Positions 1 through 8,909 are shown, counted from the first letter of the stretch. The stretch is 64,000 bases of DNA from Polynucleobacter sp. TUM22923 (GCF_030295705.1 NZ_AP027274.1:1054001-1118000), one strand, 5' to 3'. Notes: generated by a model from the sequence alone, not told the origin. Program-made: numbers and translations.

Positions 1-76
1 CGACTTTTTTGGATTTTTAAAAACTCTGTAATCGTTTGGGAGTTATGAACGGGCAGTTTTGAGCTCATGGATGACC

Positions 77-104
77 TTTAAAAATCAGTATTACTACCTA
101 TAAT
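77..104 (+). promoter_or_regulatory. possible sigma70 promoter
   Basis: A perfect TATAAT at 99-104 is preceded 16 bases upstream by TTTAAA (77-82), a 4/6 match to the -35 consensus. It lies about 95 bases upstream of the small membrane protein gene at 200. The first 76 bases of the window hold no frame that I can assign to a gene. Confidence 0.35.
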
Positions 105-199
105 TTTGCATTATTTCGACATCTGATGCTGTTTCAGATTTACTGAATGCCTCCCAAGCGTTACTATTAGGCAATATTAACTAAACCCAAGGAAAAGCA

Positions 200-388
200 A
201 TGAGTAACCGTTCAATCATCATCATGGTACTAGTATTAATCGGTGCCACAGCCTATTTACTCATTAAAGGTGATGGCGACATTGATATGGGTGGTGAAAA
301 ACATGGCGCCGAAGCAGCGCATATGGAAGAGGCTAAAAAAGATATGCCAGCCGCTCCTGTAGCACCTGTAGCAGACCCAAAGAAGTAA
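200..388 (+). CDS. small single-pass membrane protein, unknown
   Basis: A 62-residue protein that I do not recognise. Residues 5-22 form one hydrophobic segment, probably a membrane anchor. The rest is hydrophilic, with an acidic His/Met-containing stretch (DIDMGGEKHGAEAAHMEE, residues 27-44) and a Pro/Ala/Val-rich tail. An AAGGAAA ribosome site lies just before the ATG and a clear rho-independent terminator follows, so it looks like a real monocistronic gene. The His/Met/Glu content might allow metal contact, but that is only a guess. Confidence 0.7.
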   Translation: MSNRSIIIMVLVLIGATAYLLIKGDGDIDMGGEKHGAEAAHMEEAKKDMPAAPVAPVADPKK

Positions 389-431
389 TCCTGTAATTCT
401 GTAATCCTGCATTCTTGCATATCGATAAATC

Positions 432-457
432 AACCGCGGTGTACCGCGGTTTTTTTA
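432..457 (+). terminator. rho-independent terminator
   Basis: An 8-bp perfect stem (AACCGCGG / CCGCGGTT, 432-439 and 444-451) with a TGTA loop is followed by a T run. It closes the small membrane protein gene at 200-388. Confidence 0.9.
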
Positions 458-592
458 TTGCCCTCATATTCTTACTGCTGCATCCCTTCCATTCTGTAAG
501 CAGGTATTTGCACAGGCCGTAGTCCTAACGAACTCCATATTAGCTATAAAAAAATTGCCTTTGTAAATAGCAACTAGAGCGATACTAAGAAC

Positions 593-1477
593 ATGATTAC
601 GCCCATTGCCCCACTAGATTCACTAGGACTAGTAACCCACTTAAGGCGCATGCCCTCAGAGCACAAAGGAATGGCTGGAAAGGTTCTGCTTATTGGTGGC
701 GCGCCCGGCATGGCTGGAGCACTTCTGCTTGCTGGTAACGCCGCACTCCATCTTGGTTCTGGCTGGACTATTTTGGAGATGTTCGACCCCGCTTCCGCTC
801 ATGCCTATTCTGAACAAGCGGAGCTAATGGTGCGATTAGCCAGCTTTGAAGCGACTGATCAGCTTGCTGCTACAAAGCCTGATCTGATTGCGATTGGCCC
901 TGGCTTGGGATTCTCTGATCTCGGAAAAGTATGGCTCAGTGCAGTTCTTCGTTACCCTAAAGTTCCCCTAGTGATTGATGCTGATGCACTCAATTTAATT
1001 GCAGATACACCGGAATTTTTAACGCTACTAAAAGAGCGCAATAAAACATTTCCCAATCTAACTGTATTGACTCCGCATCCTGGTGAGGCAGCCCATCTAC
1101 TGGGAAATAGCGCTCAAGCAATTCAGGCAGATCGTCCTGGGTCCTTGGCTAAACTAATTGAGCTCACTGACTCAATCGTAGTGTTAAAAGGTCAGCACAC
1201 CCTACTCGCCTCACCAACGAACCATGCATTGTTATGCCAACAGGGTAATCCAGGCATGGCAATCGGTGGAATGGGTGACGTCTTAACGGGAAGCATTGCG
1301 GCTATCGCAGCACAAGGGCTTCGTCATCACATCAACTTATGGCAAGCAAGCTGCATTGCTGTTCAGCTCCATGCGACTGCGGCAGATAACCTAGTAAAGC
1401 AAAAGGTAGGGCCAATTGGACTCACTCCTTCCGAGGTCATTCTGGAGATGCGGGATCAGATCAATAAGCTGTTATAA
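593..1477 (+). CDS. nnrD: ADP-dependent (S)-NAD(P)H-hydrate dehydratase
   Basis: This cytoplasmic enzyme repairs damaged NADHX/NADPHX by ATP- or ADP-dependent dehydration. The ribokinase-like fold is visible: GPGLG at 102-106, DADALN at 129-134, TPHPGEAAHLLG at 160-171 and the nucleotide-binding GGMGDVLTG at 225-233, whose Asp is the catalytic base in the family. At 294 residues it is the dehydratase domain alone; the E. coli protein also carries an N-terminal NAD(P)HX epimerase domain, which is absent here and may be encoded elsewhere. The EamA permease gene follows after 6 bases, so the two are probably cotranscribed. Confidence 0.92.
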   Translation: MITPIAPLDSLGLVTHLRRMPSEHKGMAGKVLLIGGAPGMAGALLLAGNAALHLGSGWTILEMFDPASAHAYSEQAELMVRLASFEATDQLAATKPDLIAIGPGLGFSDLGKVWLSAVLRYPKVPLVIDADALNLIADTPEFLTLLKERNKTFPNLTVLTPHPGEAAHLLGNSAQAIQADRPGSLAKLIELTDSIVVLKGQHTLLASPTNHALLCQQGNPGMAIGGMGDVLTGSIAAIAAQGLRHHINLWQASCIAVQLHATAADNLVKQKVGPIGLTPSEVILEMRDQINKLL

Positions 1478-1483
1478 ATTGTC

Positions 1484-2449
1484 ATGCATTCCATAAGTAA
1501 AAAATTTCAACGTCGCAGCTACCTTTACGGCATCAGCATGGCTGGTTTGGGATCCATTCTTTTTTCCGGAAAAGCAATATTAGTCAAGCTAGCATTTACT
1601 CAGGGAGCTAATGCTGAAACGCTTATTGCATTGCGGATGCTCATGGCGCTGCCACTCTTCTGGGCTATTTTTTGGTGGAGCACCCGCAAAAAAATACTAT
1701 CGACCCTAAGCTTGCGTGACCAACTCAAAATTTTCGCCCTAGGCTTTATGGGCTATTTTTTATCAAGCTACTTAGATTTTCTTGGGCTCCAATACATTTC
1801 CGTTGGATTGGAGCGAATTGTGCTGTATCTGACCCCAACACTTGTCTTATTAATTTCTTATTTTGTTTTAAACAAATCCATCAGTCGTCTTCAGTGGTAT
1901 GCCTTAATTGTGGGCTATCTTGGCGTCATTGTGGTGTTCATACAAGATGCCAGCTCGACTGGATCGATGGCCTTACTTGGAATGCTACTTGTATTTGCTA
2001 GCGCCTGCGCATACGCAATGTACATGATCGGCTCCGGAGAAATGGTGAAGCGAGTTGGTAGCGTAAGACTTGTGGTGTATGCCAGCTCAGCTTCTGCGCT
2101 TCTAAGCGTGATTCAAATTCTAATTTATGACCCCGTGGCCGTGTTTATACAAAGCCCACAAATCTATTGGATTAGCTTGCTAAACGCGAGTTTATGTACC
2201 GTCATCCCAATGCTACTAATCATGATGGCAATCAATCGCATTGGCTCACCTCTGGTAGCGCAGGCTGGGATTTTGGGGCCCGTTTCCACCCTATTTATGG
2301 GTTGGGCAATTCTTTCTGAGTCAATCACTTGGACTCAGATTAGTGGCATGGGATTAGTGATGGGAGCCGTCTGGTTACTAGTGCGCAATGATTCCACTAA
2401 AAGCGTGGCGAATCATCTGGCGCCAGATCCCATCCGAGAATTAAATTGA
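1484..2449 (+). CDS. EamA/DMT-family permease
   Basis: An inner membrane protein of 321 residues with about ten hydrophobic helices arranged as two EamA repeats, the usual size and form for drug/metabolite transporters. The second repeat includes NRIGSPLVAQAGILGPVSTL, with the polar and Pro residues typical of the family. It starts 6 bases after nnrD. The substrate cannot be read from the sequence. It runs convergent to the Lys-rich protein gene, with only one base between the stop codons. Confidence 0.85.
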   Translation: MHSISKKFQRRSYLYGISMAGLGSILFSGKAILVKLAFTQGANAETLIALRMLMALPLFWAIFWWSTRKKILSTLSLRDQLKIFALGFMGYFLSSYLDFLGLQYISVGLERIVLYLTPTLVLLISYFVLNKSISRLQWYALIVGYLGVIVVFIQDASSTGSMALLGMLLVFASACAYAMYMIGSGEMVKRVGSVRLVVYASSASALLSVIQILIYDPVAVFIQSPQIYWISLLNASLCTVIPMLLIMMAINRIGSPLVAQAGILGPVSTLFMGWAILSESITWTQISGMGLVMGAVWLLVRNDSTKSVANHLAPDPIRELN

Positions 2450-2450
2450 A

Positions 2451-2774
2451 TTACTGAGCGGCGGCGGACTCTAAAGCAGGCTGCGTCTTTTTCTTGGCGT
2501 TTTTCTTTGTATTTTTCTTAGCTTGCTTATCAGCCTTCTTTTGCGCCTTCTTTTGCGCCTTCTTGGCAGCCTGTTTCTGCGCCTTAATATCTTTTTTTGC
2601 TTTTTTCTTAGCAGTCTGGTCAGGCTGGACTGCCGGAGTCGGCTCCGGTGCTGCCGAGGGAGCTACTGGAGAATTTACCGGGGCTGAATCTGCTGCTACT
2701 GCCATTAAAGGTGTCAACCCAATCGAGGTAGAAATTAGTACCGCCAAACTCAGTTTGCTTAGGCTGGATTTCAT
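2451..2774 (-). CDS. secreted Lys/Ala-rich low-complexity protein
   Basis: A 107-residue protein with a Sec signal peptide (hydrophobic residues about 8-28, cleavage probably after AVAA). A Pro/Ala linker (about 30-53) follows, then a strongly basic region of about 45 residues built from degenerate KKAQ/KKAN units. The mature protein would be very positively charged and likely disordered; similar proteins can bind nucleic acid or anionic envelope polymers, but no function is established. Part of the basic tract is encoded by 12-bp tandem repeats, so its length may vary between strains. The opposite-strand frame over this gene is a Phe-rich shadow. Confidence 0.7.
   Translation of the reverse strand: MKSSLSKLSLAVLISTSIGLTPLMAVAADSAPVNSPVAPSAAPEPTPAVQPDQTAKKKAKKDIKAQKQAAKKAQKKAQKKADKQAKKNTKKNAKKKTQPALESAAAQ
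2535..2570. repeat. 12-bp tandem repeat in coding sequence
   Basis: CTTCTTTTGCGC occurs twice in a row (2535-2546, 2547-2558), with a third degenerate copy to 2570. The repeats are in frame with the minus-strand Lys-rich gene and encode the KKAQ units. Slippage would add or remove four residues without a frameshift. Confidence 0.8.
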
Positions 2775-2932
2775 TCTTAACTCCTAAAAAAAATAATTAT
2801 ATTTTGATGATACCGAATTATTTTCTTCAAATGTCTGATTTCAAAGATAAAGTGTATCGATGCATAACTAGTCTAGCCCAATCTGCTGATCTAACCCAGC
2901 CTAAGTACCTCACTTAATCCCCCTTTCATGCA

Positions 2933-2958
2933 AATAAAAAGCCGTCCTAAGACGGCCT
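2933..2958 (-). terminator. rho-independent terminator
   Basis: The stem GCCGTC / GACGGC (2941-2946 and 2951-2956) has a 4-base loop. On the minus strand it is followed by a T-rich run, so it terminates the aminotransferase gene that ends at 2986. Flanking A and T tracts may let it work both ways. Confidence 0.85.
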
Positions 2959-2985
2959 TTTAGCGAAAGAAATACAGCGCCAAAT

Positions 2986-4134
2986 TTATGCAGGCTGCAC
3001 TTCCATTTCCACAATCTGCTCCAGGGCTGTTTCGAGGTGACCAACAGTGCGGTCTACATGCGCCAACTTCTCAAGACCAAACAAACCGATACGGAAAGTG
3101 CGGAAATCAGGACGCTCATCACATTGCAGCGGAACGCCGGCTGCTGTTTGCATACCTAATGCAATAAACTTTTTGCCAGACTGAATTTCAGGATCAGTGG
3201 TGTAGCTAACCACTACGCCTGGCGCCTGAAAGCCTTGGGCAGCAACAGAGTCAAAGCCCTTTGAGACCAATAAAGCTCGCACCTTATTACCCAACTCCTG
3301 TTGCTTTTGTTTGAGATCAGCAAAGCCCAAAGCCTGCGTTTCCTTCATTACATTACGGAATATTTTGAGCGCATCTGTTGGCATTGTTGTGTGGTACACA
3401 TGGCCGCCTTTTTCATAGGCCTCCATAATTTGTAGCCATCTTTTCAAATCCATTGAAAAGCTGCTACTTTGTGTTTTCTCAATATGCTCTCTTGCTTTAG
3501 CGCTCATCGCAATCAGAGCGCAACAAGGTGAACTACTCCAGCCTTTTTGCGGAGCAGTAATCAGCAGGTCAACATTGCAGGCTTTCATATCTACCCACAT
3601 TGCACCTGAAGCAATGCAATCAAGAACAAATAAACCATTTACCGAATGAACAGCCTCACCTACTGCTTTAAGGTATTCATCGGGCAGGATGATTCCAGCT
3701 GAGGTTTCTACATGGGGCGCAAAAACAACTGCTGGCTTTTCTTTCTTAATGAAAGCAATGACCTCTTCGAGCGGGGCTGGAGCAAATACACCCTTAGTAC
3801 TATTCTCTAATTGCTTGCCTTTAATAACAGTGACATCTTGGGTAATGTTGGCAAGATCAAATATTTGAGTCCAGCGATAGCTAAAGTAGCCATTACGCAA
3901 TACCAGGCATTTTTCATTATTTGCAAACTGCCGAGCCACTGCTTCCATGCCAAAAGTTCCGCTACCAGGAACAATGACCGCTGAGCTTGCGTTGTAAGCA
4001 TCTTTGAGAACACTTGAAATATCCACCATGACTTTTTTGAACTCTTCAGACATGTGATTAAGGGATCGATCGGTGTACACAACCGAAAACTCCATAAGTC
4101 CATCTGGATCAACATTGGGAAGTAAGCCTGGCAT
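2986..4134 (-). CDS. class V aminotransferase, alanine-glyoxylate type
   Basis: A PLP-dependent aminotransferase of 382 residues, probably moving amino groups between alanine or serine and glyoxylate or pyruvate. The Schiff-base lysine is Lys197 in TAPQKGWSSSP and the pyridine-nitrogen Asp is Asp172 in FVLDCIASGAMW. GSGTFGMEA at 57-65 is the phosphate-binding region. The glyoxylate-aminotransferase assignment comes from overall resemblance; serine-pyruvate or aspartate-type activity is not excluded. It has its own terminator, and the EamA permease gene lies upstream in the same direction across 112 bases. Confidence 0.82.
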   Translation of the reverse strand: MPGLLPNVDPDGLMEFSVVYTDRSLNHMSEEFKKVMVDISSVLKDAYNASSAVIVPGSGTFGMEAVARQFANNEKCLVLRNGYFSYRWTQIFDLANITQDVTVIKGKQLENSTKGVFAPAPLEEVIAFIKKEKPAVVFAPHVETSAGIILPDEYLKAVGEAVHSVNGLFVLDCIASGAMWVDMKACNVDLLITAPQKGWSSSPCCALIAMSAKAREHIEKTQSSSFSMDLKRWLQIMEAYEKGGHVYHTTMPTDALKIFRNVMKETQALGFADLKQKQQELGNKVRALLVSKGFDSVAAQGFQAPGVVVSYTTDPEIQSGKKFIALGMQTAAGVPLQCDERPDFRTFRIGLFGLEKLAHVDRTVGHLETALEQIVEMEVQPA

Positions 4135-4246
4135 AGTAATTTCCTAGTAATGCGTAAATTGAGCTTCAATAATACCGATTTAAGGCATTTTATGCATTAA
4201 ACCCCCTGAAATCGGCCTGTAAATGCCTTTTTAAGAGGGTTAGTAG

Positions 4247-5155
4247 TTAATGTTTCGACCGCCCGGTGGAGGAGACCAAAATACCCACAAGAATGAGTGC
4301 AAAAGCGAGGCCATGAAAAAGCTGGGGTGGATCACCCAGAATTGCCGCAGAAAGCAATGCGGTAAATAAGGGAATGAAATTAGCGAAAAAAGCGGCAACC
4401 GTTGGGCCCGCTCCGTTCACCCCGAGCCCCCAGCATCGATAAGCAACTAGTGATGGACCAATCGCCACAAAAAGGATCAAGGAACCAGTCCAGTAGTTAA
4501 GATCGATAAATGCATGCCCAGAAGCAATTTCTACCCCATCAAATAGCAGGGTCCAGAGAAAGCCAATCATCACTTGCGCCATTAAAAACTCAGCCCAGGG
4601 CCATTGACGCTCAGAGCTCTTGCCTGGACGGCCAATCATCCAACTATAAAACGCCCACAAAATAGTTGCCAACATAATGAAGAGATCGCCCATCACCAGC
4701 TCCATACTCAATAAGCTTGTGGGCTCTCCGCGGCTTAACACCACCGCAACGCCTAACAATGAAACAATTGCCCCAATCAATTGAAGCAGGCTTGGCTTCA
4801 CTTGATAGCAGACTGCACCAATAAAAAGCATCCAAATGGGCATACTTGCCCCGATTAAGGTCACATTGATGGCAGTGGAAGTCTGCAGAGCAAGATACAG
4901 CAGCACGTTGTAGCTGCCCACACCGAGCAAGCCGAGCCATAAGAACCGCTTCTTGTTCAGCCATAAAGCGCTGCCAGGCCTAAATATGCGCCACCCCAGG
5001 GGTAGCAACATTAACGCAGCTAAACCCCAGCGAACAGCGCTTAGGGTTACAGGCGAGACACTTCCAACTAGCGCCCGACCAGCAATTGCATTACCAGCCC
5101 ACAAAAAGGTGGCTAATAATAAATAGAAGACGGTTGAGACTGTTAGCTGGGGCAT
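4247..5155 (-). CDS. EamA/DMT-family permease
   Basis: A 302-residue inner membrane protein with two EamA repeats and about ten helices. The repeat hallmarks are AGNAIAGRALVG near residue 21 and GPSLVAYRCWGLGVNGAGP in the second half. It is not a close paralogue of the permease at 1484 by eye. The transported substrate is unknown. It diverges from the 2-hydroxyacid dehydrogenase gene across a 162-base gap in which I could not pick out a convincing promoter. Confidence 0.85.
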   Translation of the reverse strand: MPQLTVSTVFYLLLATFLWAGNAIAGRALVGSVSPVTLSAVRWGLAALMLLPLGWRIFRPGSALWLNKKRFLWLGLLGVGSYNVLLYLALQTSTAINVTLIGASMPIWMLFIGAVCYQVKPSLLQLIGAIVSLLGVAVVLSRGEPTSLLSMELVMGDLFIMLATILWAFYSWMIGRPGKSSERQWPWAEFLMAQVMIGFLWTLLFDGVEIASGHAFIDLNYWTGSLILFVAIGPSLVAYRCWGLGVNGAGPTVAAFFANFIPLFTALLSAAILGDPPQLFHGLAFALILVGILVSSTGRSKH

Positions 5156-5317
5156 TTTGGGGTGTAGTTGTCAAAAAGTAAGGGTTTAGGAGCCCAAGAG
5201 CGCTTTACCTTAACATTGTAGAAACAAATGCTCGGCAACACTAAGGTTGCTAATATAGATGCAATTAACACATGGCCGTTTAACATCAAAGGTTAGCGGT
5301 ATAACAAAGGATTATGA

Positions 5318-6463
5318 GTGGCAATCATCACCAATATTGAAGACTTACGGGTATTGCACCAAAAGCGCACGCCTAAGATGTTTTATGACTACGCAGACTC
5401 TGGCTCTTGGACAGAGTCTACCTATCGAGCAAATGAGTCTGATTTTCAAAAAATCAAACTGCGACAGCGTGTGGCAGTCAACATGGTTAATAGAACCACC
5501 CAGACAACCATGGTGGGGCAAGAGGTGGCTATGCCAGTTGCTTTGGCTCCAACCGGCCTTACTGGCATGCAGTGTGCTGATGGTGAAATCTTAGCGGCTC
5601 GAGCAGCAGAAAAATTTGGAGTGCCCTTTTGCCTATCCACCATGAGTATTTGCTCTATTGAAGATGTGGCAGAGCACACAACAAAACCATTTTGGTTTCA
5701 GCTGTATGTCATGAAAGATCGTGGCTTTATTGAGCGCTTAGTGGAGCGTGCCAAGGCTGCCAAATGTTCCGCCTTAGTCCTCACCTTAGACCTGCAAATT
5801 TTGGGGCAACGCCATAAAGACCTTAAAAATGGTTTATCTGCACCCCCTAAACTGACTGTAGCCAATATGTTCAATATGGCTACTAAACCACGGTGGTGCA
5901 TGGGTATGGCAATGACACCGCGCCGAACATTCCGAAATATTGTTGGGCACGCAACGGGTGTTGGCAACATGTCCTCACTTTCTTCCTGGACTGCAGAACA
6001 ATTTGATCCAGGACTTAACTGGGGTGATGTGGAGTGGATCAAAAAACTTTGGGGTGGAAAGCTCATCATCAAAGGCATTCTGGATGAGGGTGATGCCCGA
6101 TTGGCCGCTGACTCGGGTGCCGACGCCTTGATAGTCTCGAATCATGGCGGCCGTCAACTCGATGGTGCAGTTTCAACTATCAGAGCACTTCCTGGAATCG
6201 TAGATGCAGTAGGCAAAGATATTGAGGTGTGGATGGATGGAGGCATTCGCTCTGGCCAGGATGTTCTTAAAGCCTGGGCACTAGGTGCACGTGGCACTAT
6301 GATTGGCCGCCCATTTTTATATGGCTTAGGCGCTATGGGCGAAGCTGGTGTTACCAAATGCTTGGAAATTATTCACAATGAGTTAGACATCACAATGGCA
6401 TTTACTGGTCACCGTGATATTCAAAACGTCACTAAAGATATTTTGTATCCAGGGACTTTTTAA
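5318..6463 (+). CDS. FMN-dependent 2-hydroxyacid dehydrogenase (LldD-like)
   Basis: This oxidises an L-2-hydroxyacid such as lactate to the 2-oxoacid, passing electrons from FMN to the respiratory chain or oxygen. Family residues are present: Tyr23/Tyr25, Tyr130, the catalytic base His276 and Arg279 in SNHGGRQLDGA, and the phosphate-binding DGGIRSGQD and GRPFLYGLG near the C-terminus. The length (381) is normal. The start is a GTG at 5318 with AAAGG just upstream; the ATG at 5314 is in another frame. L-lactate is the most likely substrate, but glycolate or mandelate homologues look similar, so no gene symbol is given. Confidence 0.85.
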   Translation: MAIITNIEDLRVLHQKRTPKMFYDYADSGSWTESTYRANESDFQKIKLRQRVAVNMVNRTTQTTMVGQEVAMPVALAPTGLTGMQCADGEILAARAAEKFGVPFCLSTMSICSIEDVAEHTTKPFWFQLYVMKDRGFIERLVERAKAAKCSALVLTLDLQILGQRHKDLKNGLSAPPKLTVANMFNMATKPRWCMGMAMTPRRTFRNIVGHATGVGNMSSLSSWTAEQFDPGLNWGDVEWIKKLWGGKLIIKGILDEGDARLAADSGADALIVSNHGGRQLDGAVSTIRALPGIVDAVGKDIEVWMDGGIRSGQDVLKAWALGARGTMIGRPFLYGLGAMGEAGVTKCLEIIHNELDITMAFTGHRDIQNVTKDILYPGTF

Positions 6464-7268
6464 TATTTTTCATCTTGTCAATTCCCCTCTGCTGGTATTT
6501 GGCATATCTTTGGCGGCACTATCCGGATCGGTGTGGTTTGGTAGTGCTGTACTTAGCAAATATCGTACAAAAGATACGGAGACCTCCGCTGACTTGGGCG
6601 TCATTCAAGCAGCAACCCTAACGCTACTGGCGCTCATTATTGGTTTTACCTTTTCGATGGCCATTGCCCGATACGATTTGAGGCAGACCTTAGAGGAAGC
6701 AGAGGCCAATGCCATTGGTACCGAATTTTTGCGGGCTGATTTACTGCCAGATAAGAGTGCGGAAACAGTAAAGTCACTATTGATTAGCTACTTAGATCAA
6801 CGGATCTTGTTTTATTCCAAACAAGATTCTGAAACAGTCAAGCAAATTAATCGACGCACACAGGCACTGGAAAACGCGCTCTGGAAAGAAATTTTGCCTA
6901 TAGCGCGAGCACAAGCAACGCCAACGATCGCGCTTACCGTTTCCGGCATGAATGATGTCATTAACTCTCAAGGCTACACACAGGCGGCCTGGTGGAATCG
7001 CATTCCCACTGCAGCCTGGTGGCTGATGGCCGCTATGGCAGTTGGCGCCAATGCTTTAGTTGGCTTTGGTGCTCGAAACTTTAATAGCAATATTATGCTT
7101 TTTATGATTTTCCCCATCATGATTGCAGTGGCATTCTTTTTAATTGCCGATATTGACAGCCCTAGAGGGGGAGTGATCCGCATTGATCCCCGAAACTTAA
7201 TCGACCTACAGCAGAATCTACAAAGTATTAATCATGACACTGCATCCTCAATAGAACTCAAAAAATGA
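6414..7268 (+). CDS. DUF4239-like membrane protein
   Basis: A 284-residue protein resembling the bestrophin-like DUF4239 family. It has two N-terminal helices (about 22-45 and 65-85), a soluble alpha-helical middle with an EEAEANAIGTEFLRADLLP stretch, and two C-terminal helices (about 195-240) near a GGVIRIDP segment. The ATG at 6414 lies 50 bases inside the preceding dehydrogenase gene; no ATG occurs in the first hydrophobic segment, so either this overlap or a rare start codon is used. Function is unknown; ion transport is possible by loose resemblance only. Confidence 0.7.
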   Translation: MIFKTSLKIFCIQGLFNIFHLVNSPLLVFGISLAALSGSVWFGSAVLSKYRTKDTETSADLGVIQAATLTLLALIIGFTFSMAIARYDLRQTLEEAEANAIGTEFLRADLLPDKSAETVKSLLISYLDQRILFYSKQDSETVKQINRRTQALENALWKEILPIARAQATPTIALTVSGMNDVINSQGYTQAAWWNRIPTAAWWLMAAMAVGANALVGFGARNFNSNIMLFMIFPIMIAVAFFLIADIDSPRGGVIRIDPRNLIDLQQNLQSINHDTASSIELKK

Positions 7269-7459
7269 AAAGAGTAGTAGACGTTTACAAAAATAGGGGT
7301 CGTGAGCTTATCTGGACTTACGTCATTCATTTAAACAACGATATTGAATTTCATCCGGCGCAGATAGACTTTGAAGTAGAAGCGCTGCGCCTATCTCAGC
7401 TAGATAAAAGGGGTCCTGCTAACGAGCTCAGTGCTAAGGCCCGATTATCTGTAAGATAA
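7265..7459 (+). CDS. hypothetical small protein
   Basis: A 64-residue soluble protein that I do not recognise. Its ATG overlaps the stop of the preceding membrane protein gene (ATGA), which argues for translational coupling and a real gene. It is charged, with FHPAQIDFEVEALRLSQLDK in the middle and no cysteine, signal peptide or membrane segment. Confidence 0.55.
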   Translation: MKRVVDVYKNRGRELIWTYVIHLNNDIEFHPAQIDFEVEALRLSQLDKRGPANELSAKARLSVR

Positions 7460-7490
7460 TTTAAGATTCACATTAACTCTTTTAAATTTT

Positions 7491-7667
7491 ATGAAGCCTC
7501 TAACAAAAAAAGCCAAAATAGCGATCACATGGACCATCTTAATGACCGTGATTGGAACCGCCGTCTTACATCAATGGCAGTTTTTTGCCATGGGCTTAGC
7601 ATCCATTGCCCTACTCTTAATTGCAAATCACTACGATCTACTTAAAGATCCTGAAGATAAAAAATAA
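7491..7667 (+). CDS. hypothetical two-helix membrane peptide
   Basis: A 58-residue reading frame from ATG 7491 to TAA 7667. The translation starts MKPLTKKAKIAITWTILMT: a basic N-terminus followed by two hydrophobic helices (about 10-28 and 32-47) and a charged LLKDPEDKK tail, the build of a small inner membrane protein. It lies 31 bases after the 64-residue gene in the same direction. No clear ribosome site is visible, and its last bases overlap the terminator of the opposing gene. Confidence 0.55.
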   Translation: MKPLTKKAKIAITWTILMTVIGTAVLHQWQFFAMGLASIALLLIANHYDLLKDPEDKK

Positions 7668-7691
7668 GGCCCCCATCTTTCGATGGAGACC
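7656..7691 (-). terminator. rho-independent terminator with GAAA loop
   Basis: On the minus strand a 10-bp stem (7682-7691 pairing with 7668-7677, with two G-U pairs) is closed by a GAAA tetraloop and followed by TTATTTTT. It ends the Old Yellow Enzyme transcript and overlaps the last codons of the small plus-strand frame at 7491-7667. Confidence 0.85.
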
Positions 7692-7727
7692 TGATTTATT
7701 CTTGCAAAATAACTAGCTACTCAATAC

Positions 7728-8828
7728 TTACAAAGCGGGATAGTCGGTATATCCTACCTCAGCACCGCCGTAGAAAGTGGCTCGATCATATGCGTTGAGA
7801 GCTGCACCTGACTGAAAACGCTCTGCTAAATCTGGATTAGAGATATACAAACGACCGTATGCTACTGCGTCAGCTAAACCAGCTTCTAAAGCAGCCTCCC
7901 CCATCGCTTGATCATAGCCACCTGCGCTAATTAATTTTCCTTGATAGGCAGCACGAAAAATTTCTGAGGTAATCGGCGCAGCTGCATTGGAATCATCATT
8001 GCCTCCTGCGGAAGTCGATCTTGGCTCAATCATATGCAAATAGGCCAACTGATAACCATTCATTTTTTCAATAACGGCATTAAACAATGTCATAGGATCA
8101 CTATCACTGATATCGTTAAAGCTACCATAAGGCGAAAAGCGCACACCAATACGATTGCTTGCAAAAACAGTGGCGACTGATTCAATAACCTCGCAAAGTA
8201 AGCGTAAGCGGTTCTCTACTGAACCGCCATATTGATCGGTACGGTGATTCGTCTTATCCTGCAAAAATTGATCGAGCAAGTAACCGTTAGCCGAATGAAT
8301 TTCAACGCCATCAAAGCCCGCGGTCATCGCATTTTGGGCCGCTAGTGCAAACTCTTTTACCAGTCGAGAAATGTCTGCTACCGTCATTGCAACTGGAGTT
8401 TCATAATCATGTAGCTTCCAGTCAGCGCCATAGGTTTGGCCAGTAGGTGCCAATGCGGATGGGGCCTCTGGTAAACCTTGCTCAGCATGCAAAGAGGAAT
8501 GAGAAATACGGCCTACGTGCCATAACTGCGCCACAATCTTGCCGCCCTTGGCATGTACCGCCTCTACTATTTCTTTCCAAGCAGTGGTTTGCTCGGTAGA
8601 GTAGATCCCTGGAGTAGCGGGATAGCCTTTACCTAAAATAGAGATTTGCGTTGCCTCAGTAATGATGAGTCCAGCACCCGCTCTTTGGCTGTAATAGGTC
8701 TTAGCCAATGGATTTGGTACATCGCCTTCGACAGCACGCATTCTGGTCAATGGCGCCATGACGATGCGATTGGACAATGCAATAGCTCCTAAATTGGTAG
8801 GAGTAAACATAATTTCTTTTCCGGACAT
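7728..8828 (-). CDS. Old Yellow Enzyme family alkene reductase (NemA-like)
   Basis: An FMN flavoprotein of 366 residues that reduces activated C=C bonds, and often nitro compounds or nitrate esters, with NAD(P)H. The HxxNxY active-site triplet is His178, Asn181 and Tyr183 in IHSANGYLLDQFLQ, and APLTRMR (25-31), QLWHVGR (101-107) and YGGSVENR (200-207) are family marks. It lies 81 bases downstream of oxyR in the same direction, so it may belong to the oxidative or electrophile stress response, though joint transcription is not proved. The physiological substrate is unknown. Confidence 0.9.
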   Translation of the reverse strand: MSGKEIMFTPTNLGAIALSNRIVMAPLTRMRAVEGDVPNPLAKTYYSQRAGAGLIITEATQISILGKGYPATPGIYSTEQTTAWKEIVEAVHAKGGKIVAQLWHVGRISHSSLHAEQGLPEAPSALAPTGQTYGADWKLHDYETPVAMTVADISRLVKEFALAAQNAMTAGFDGVEIHSANGYLLDQFLQDKTNHRTDQYGGSVENRLRLLCEVIESVATVFASNRIGVRFSPYGSFNDISDSDPMTLFNAVIEKMNGYQLAYLHMIEPRSTSAGGNDDSNAAAPITSEIFRAAYQGKLISAGGYDQAMGEAALEAGLADAVAYGRLYISNPDLAERFQSGAALNAYDRATFYGGAEVGYTDYPAL

Positions 8829-8909
8829 GGTGCTCTTTCTGATTACGCTAATTAAAAATGATTGGGTTTGTAGCCGTAGAACTAGTTTCCTCTAGCTCAG
8901 CCACAAAAA

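Noticed and set aside
1..76. End of a gene at the left edge of the window
   Set aside because: All three forward frames close within 48 bases and none gives a recognisable C-terminus.
2494..2787. Plus-strand Phe/Ala-rich protein
   Set aside because: It is the complement of the Lys-rich minus-strand gene, which has a signal peptide and normal composition for an exported protein.
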